The position numbers and the translations under genes were made by a program. This document shows positions 48,748 to 48,810 of a stretch of 48,810 bases of DNA, piece after piece. The notes beneath the pieces were generated by a model that did no database searches, was not told the origin of the DNA, and saw nothing but the letters and a program-made list of their open reading frames with translations. Positions within the stretch are counted from its first letter, which is position 1. The number at the start of each line of letters is the position of its first letter. Origin of the DNA: Longirhabdus pacifica (GTDB lineage: Bacteria; Bacillota; Bacilli; Paenibacillales; DSM-105158); assembly GCF_004115085.1 (NCBI RefSeq), contig NZ_QXJP01000029.1:1-48810 (forward strand), in the 5' to 3' direction.

Positions 48748-48810
48748 CCTTTTGGAAAGCGAAGCGTAATATTCCAGAAGGAGTATTTTTCCTTTTTGCT
48801 AAGGCGAACG
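48748..48810 (+). repeat. Repeat family A, partial copy (left end, cut by the window)
   Basis: CTTTTGGAAAGCGAAGCG, TAATATTCCAGAAGGAG and GCTAAGGCGAACG match the left ends of the copies at 9083 and 45763. It lies directly upstream of ardC. The rest is beyond the window. Confidence 0.88.

Noticed and set aside
1..48810. tRNA or rRNA genes
   Set aside because: No sequence with tRNA T-loop and acceptor features or rRNA similarity was found on either strand by reading.

Overview
The window is AT-rich DNA from a large conjugative plasmid of a low-GC, spore-forming Gram-positive, most likely Bacillaceae. This rests on strong AGGAGG-type ribosome sites, frequent TTG/GTG starts, an RNPP-type regulator with its own propeptide, Spo0E-like phosphatases, a tubulin-type TubRZ partition pair, a Firmicute-style type IV secretion operon, and a Hol-Tox type I toxin. 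No rRNA, tRNA or core metabolic gene was seen. Both window ends lie inside copies of the same repeat, so this may be a contig broken at repeats; circularity cannot be decided from the sequence.

Layout. 1-2.2 kb: NprR/PlcR-like quorum regulator with a 36-residue propeptide, then a structured repeat (family B). 2.2-4.8 kb: TcdR/UviA-like sigma factor, a leaderless phosphodiester-glycosidase-like protein, a lipoprotein and a UviB/BhlA holin. The sigma gene and the glycosidase gene share a TTTACA-type promoter. 5.0-7.0 kb: a secreted NucB-like nuclease gene cut in two by a complete IS3-family element with a 3-bp target duplication. 7.1-9.6 kb: prepilin peptidase, small regulators, a type I toxin-antitoxin locus, one unknown gene and a full copy of repeat family A. 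9.6-25.7 kb: one long leftward operon with the conjugation apparatus (VirB2-, VirB6-, PrgI-, TrsD-, VirB4-like, M23 hydrolase, VirD4), a Replic_Relax protein and then a full Tad pilus set. 25.8-26.3 kb: six 25-bp direct repeats and a GC-rich cloverleaf-like inverted repeat. 26.4-28.9 kb: YdjM-like protein and tubRZ with its AT-rich centromere region. 29.7-36.2 kb: an SLH-domain protein and a 1789-residue PKD-repeat secreted protein. 36.3-40.3 kb: RHH centromere-binding protein, ParA, a small protein, a primase-like replication protein and a non-coding origin region with three predicted RNAs. 40.5-44.1 kb: membrane and secreted proteins and a serine resolvase with a candidate res site. 44.5-48.8 kb: RadC-like, DUF3560, Spo0E-like and ArdC genes, all leftward, two of the groups headed by repeat A.

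How it fits together. Four promoters (T4SS operon, flp, tadV, SLH/PKD pair) share not only the -35 and -10 boxes but also the 17-bp spacer. This suggests one regulon for a mating surface made of a conjugation channel, a Tad pilus and a giant surface protein. Repeat A sits 27-36 bp upstream of three leftward genes, including ardC and radC, and its two full copies show compensatory base changes in long stems. That arrangement resembles the single-strand promoters of plasmid leading regions. A second striking feature is that the centromere-like hexamer array of the ParA/RHH partition system lies inside the coding sequence of the RHH protein, where it encodes an Asn-rich tail.
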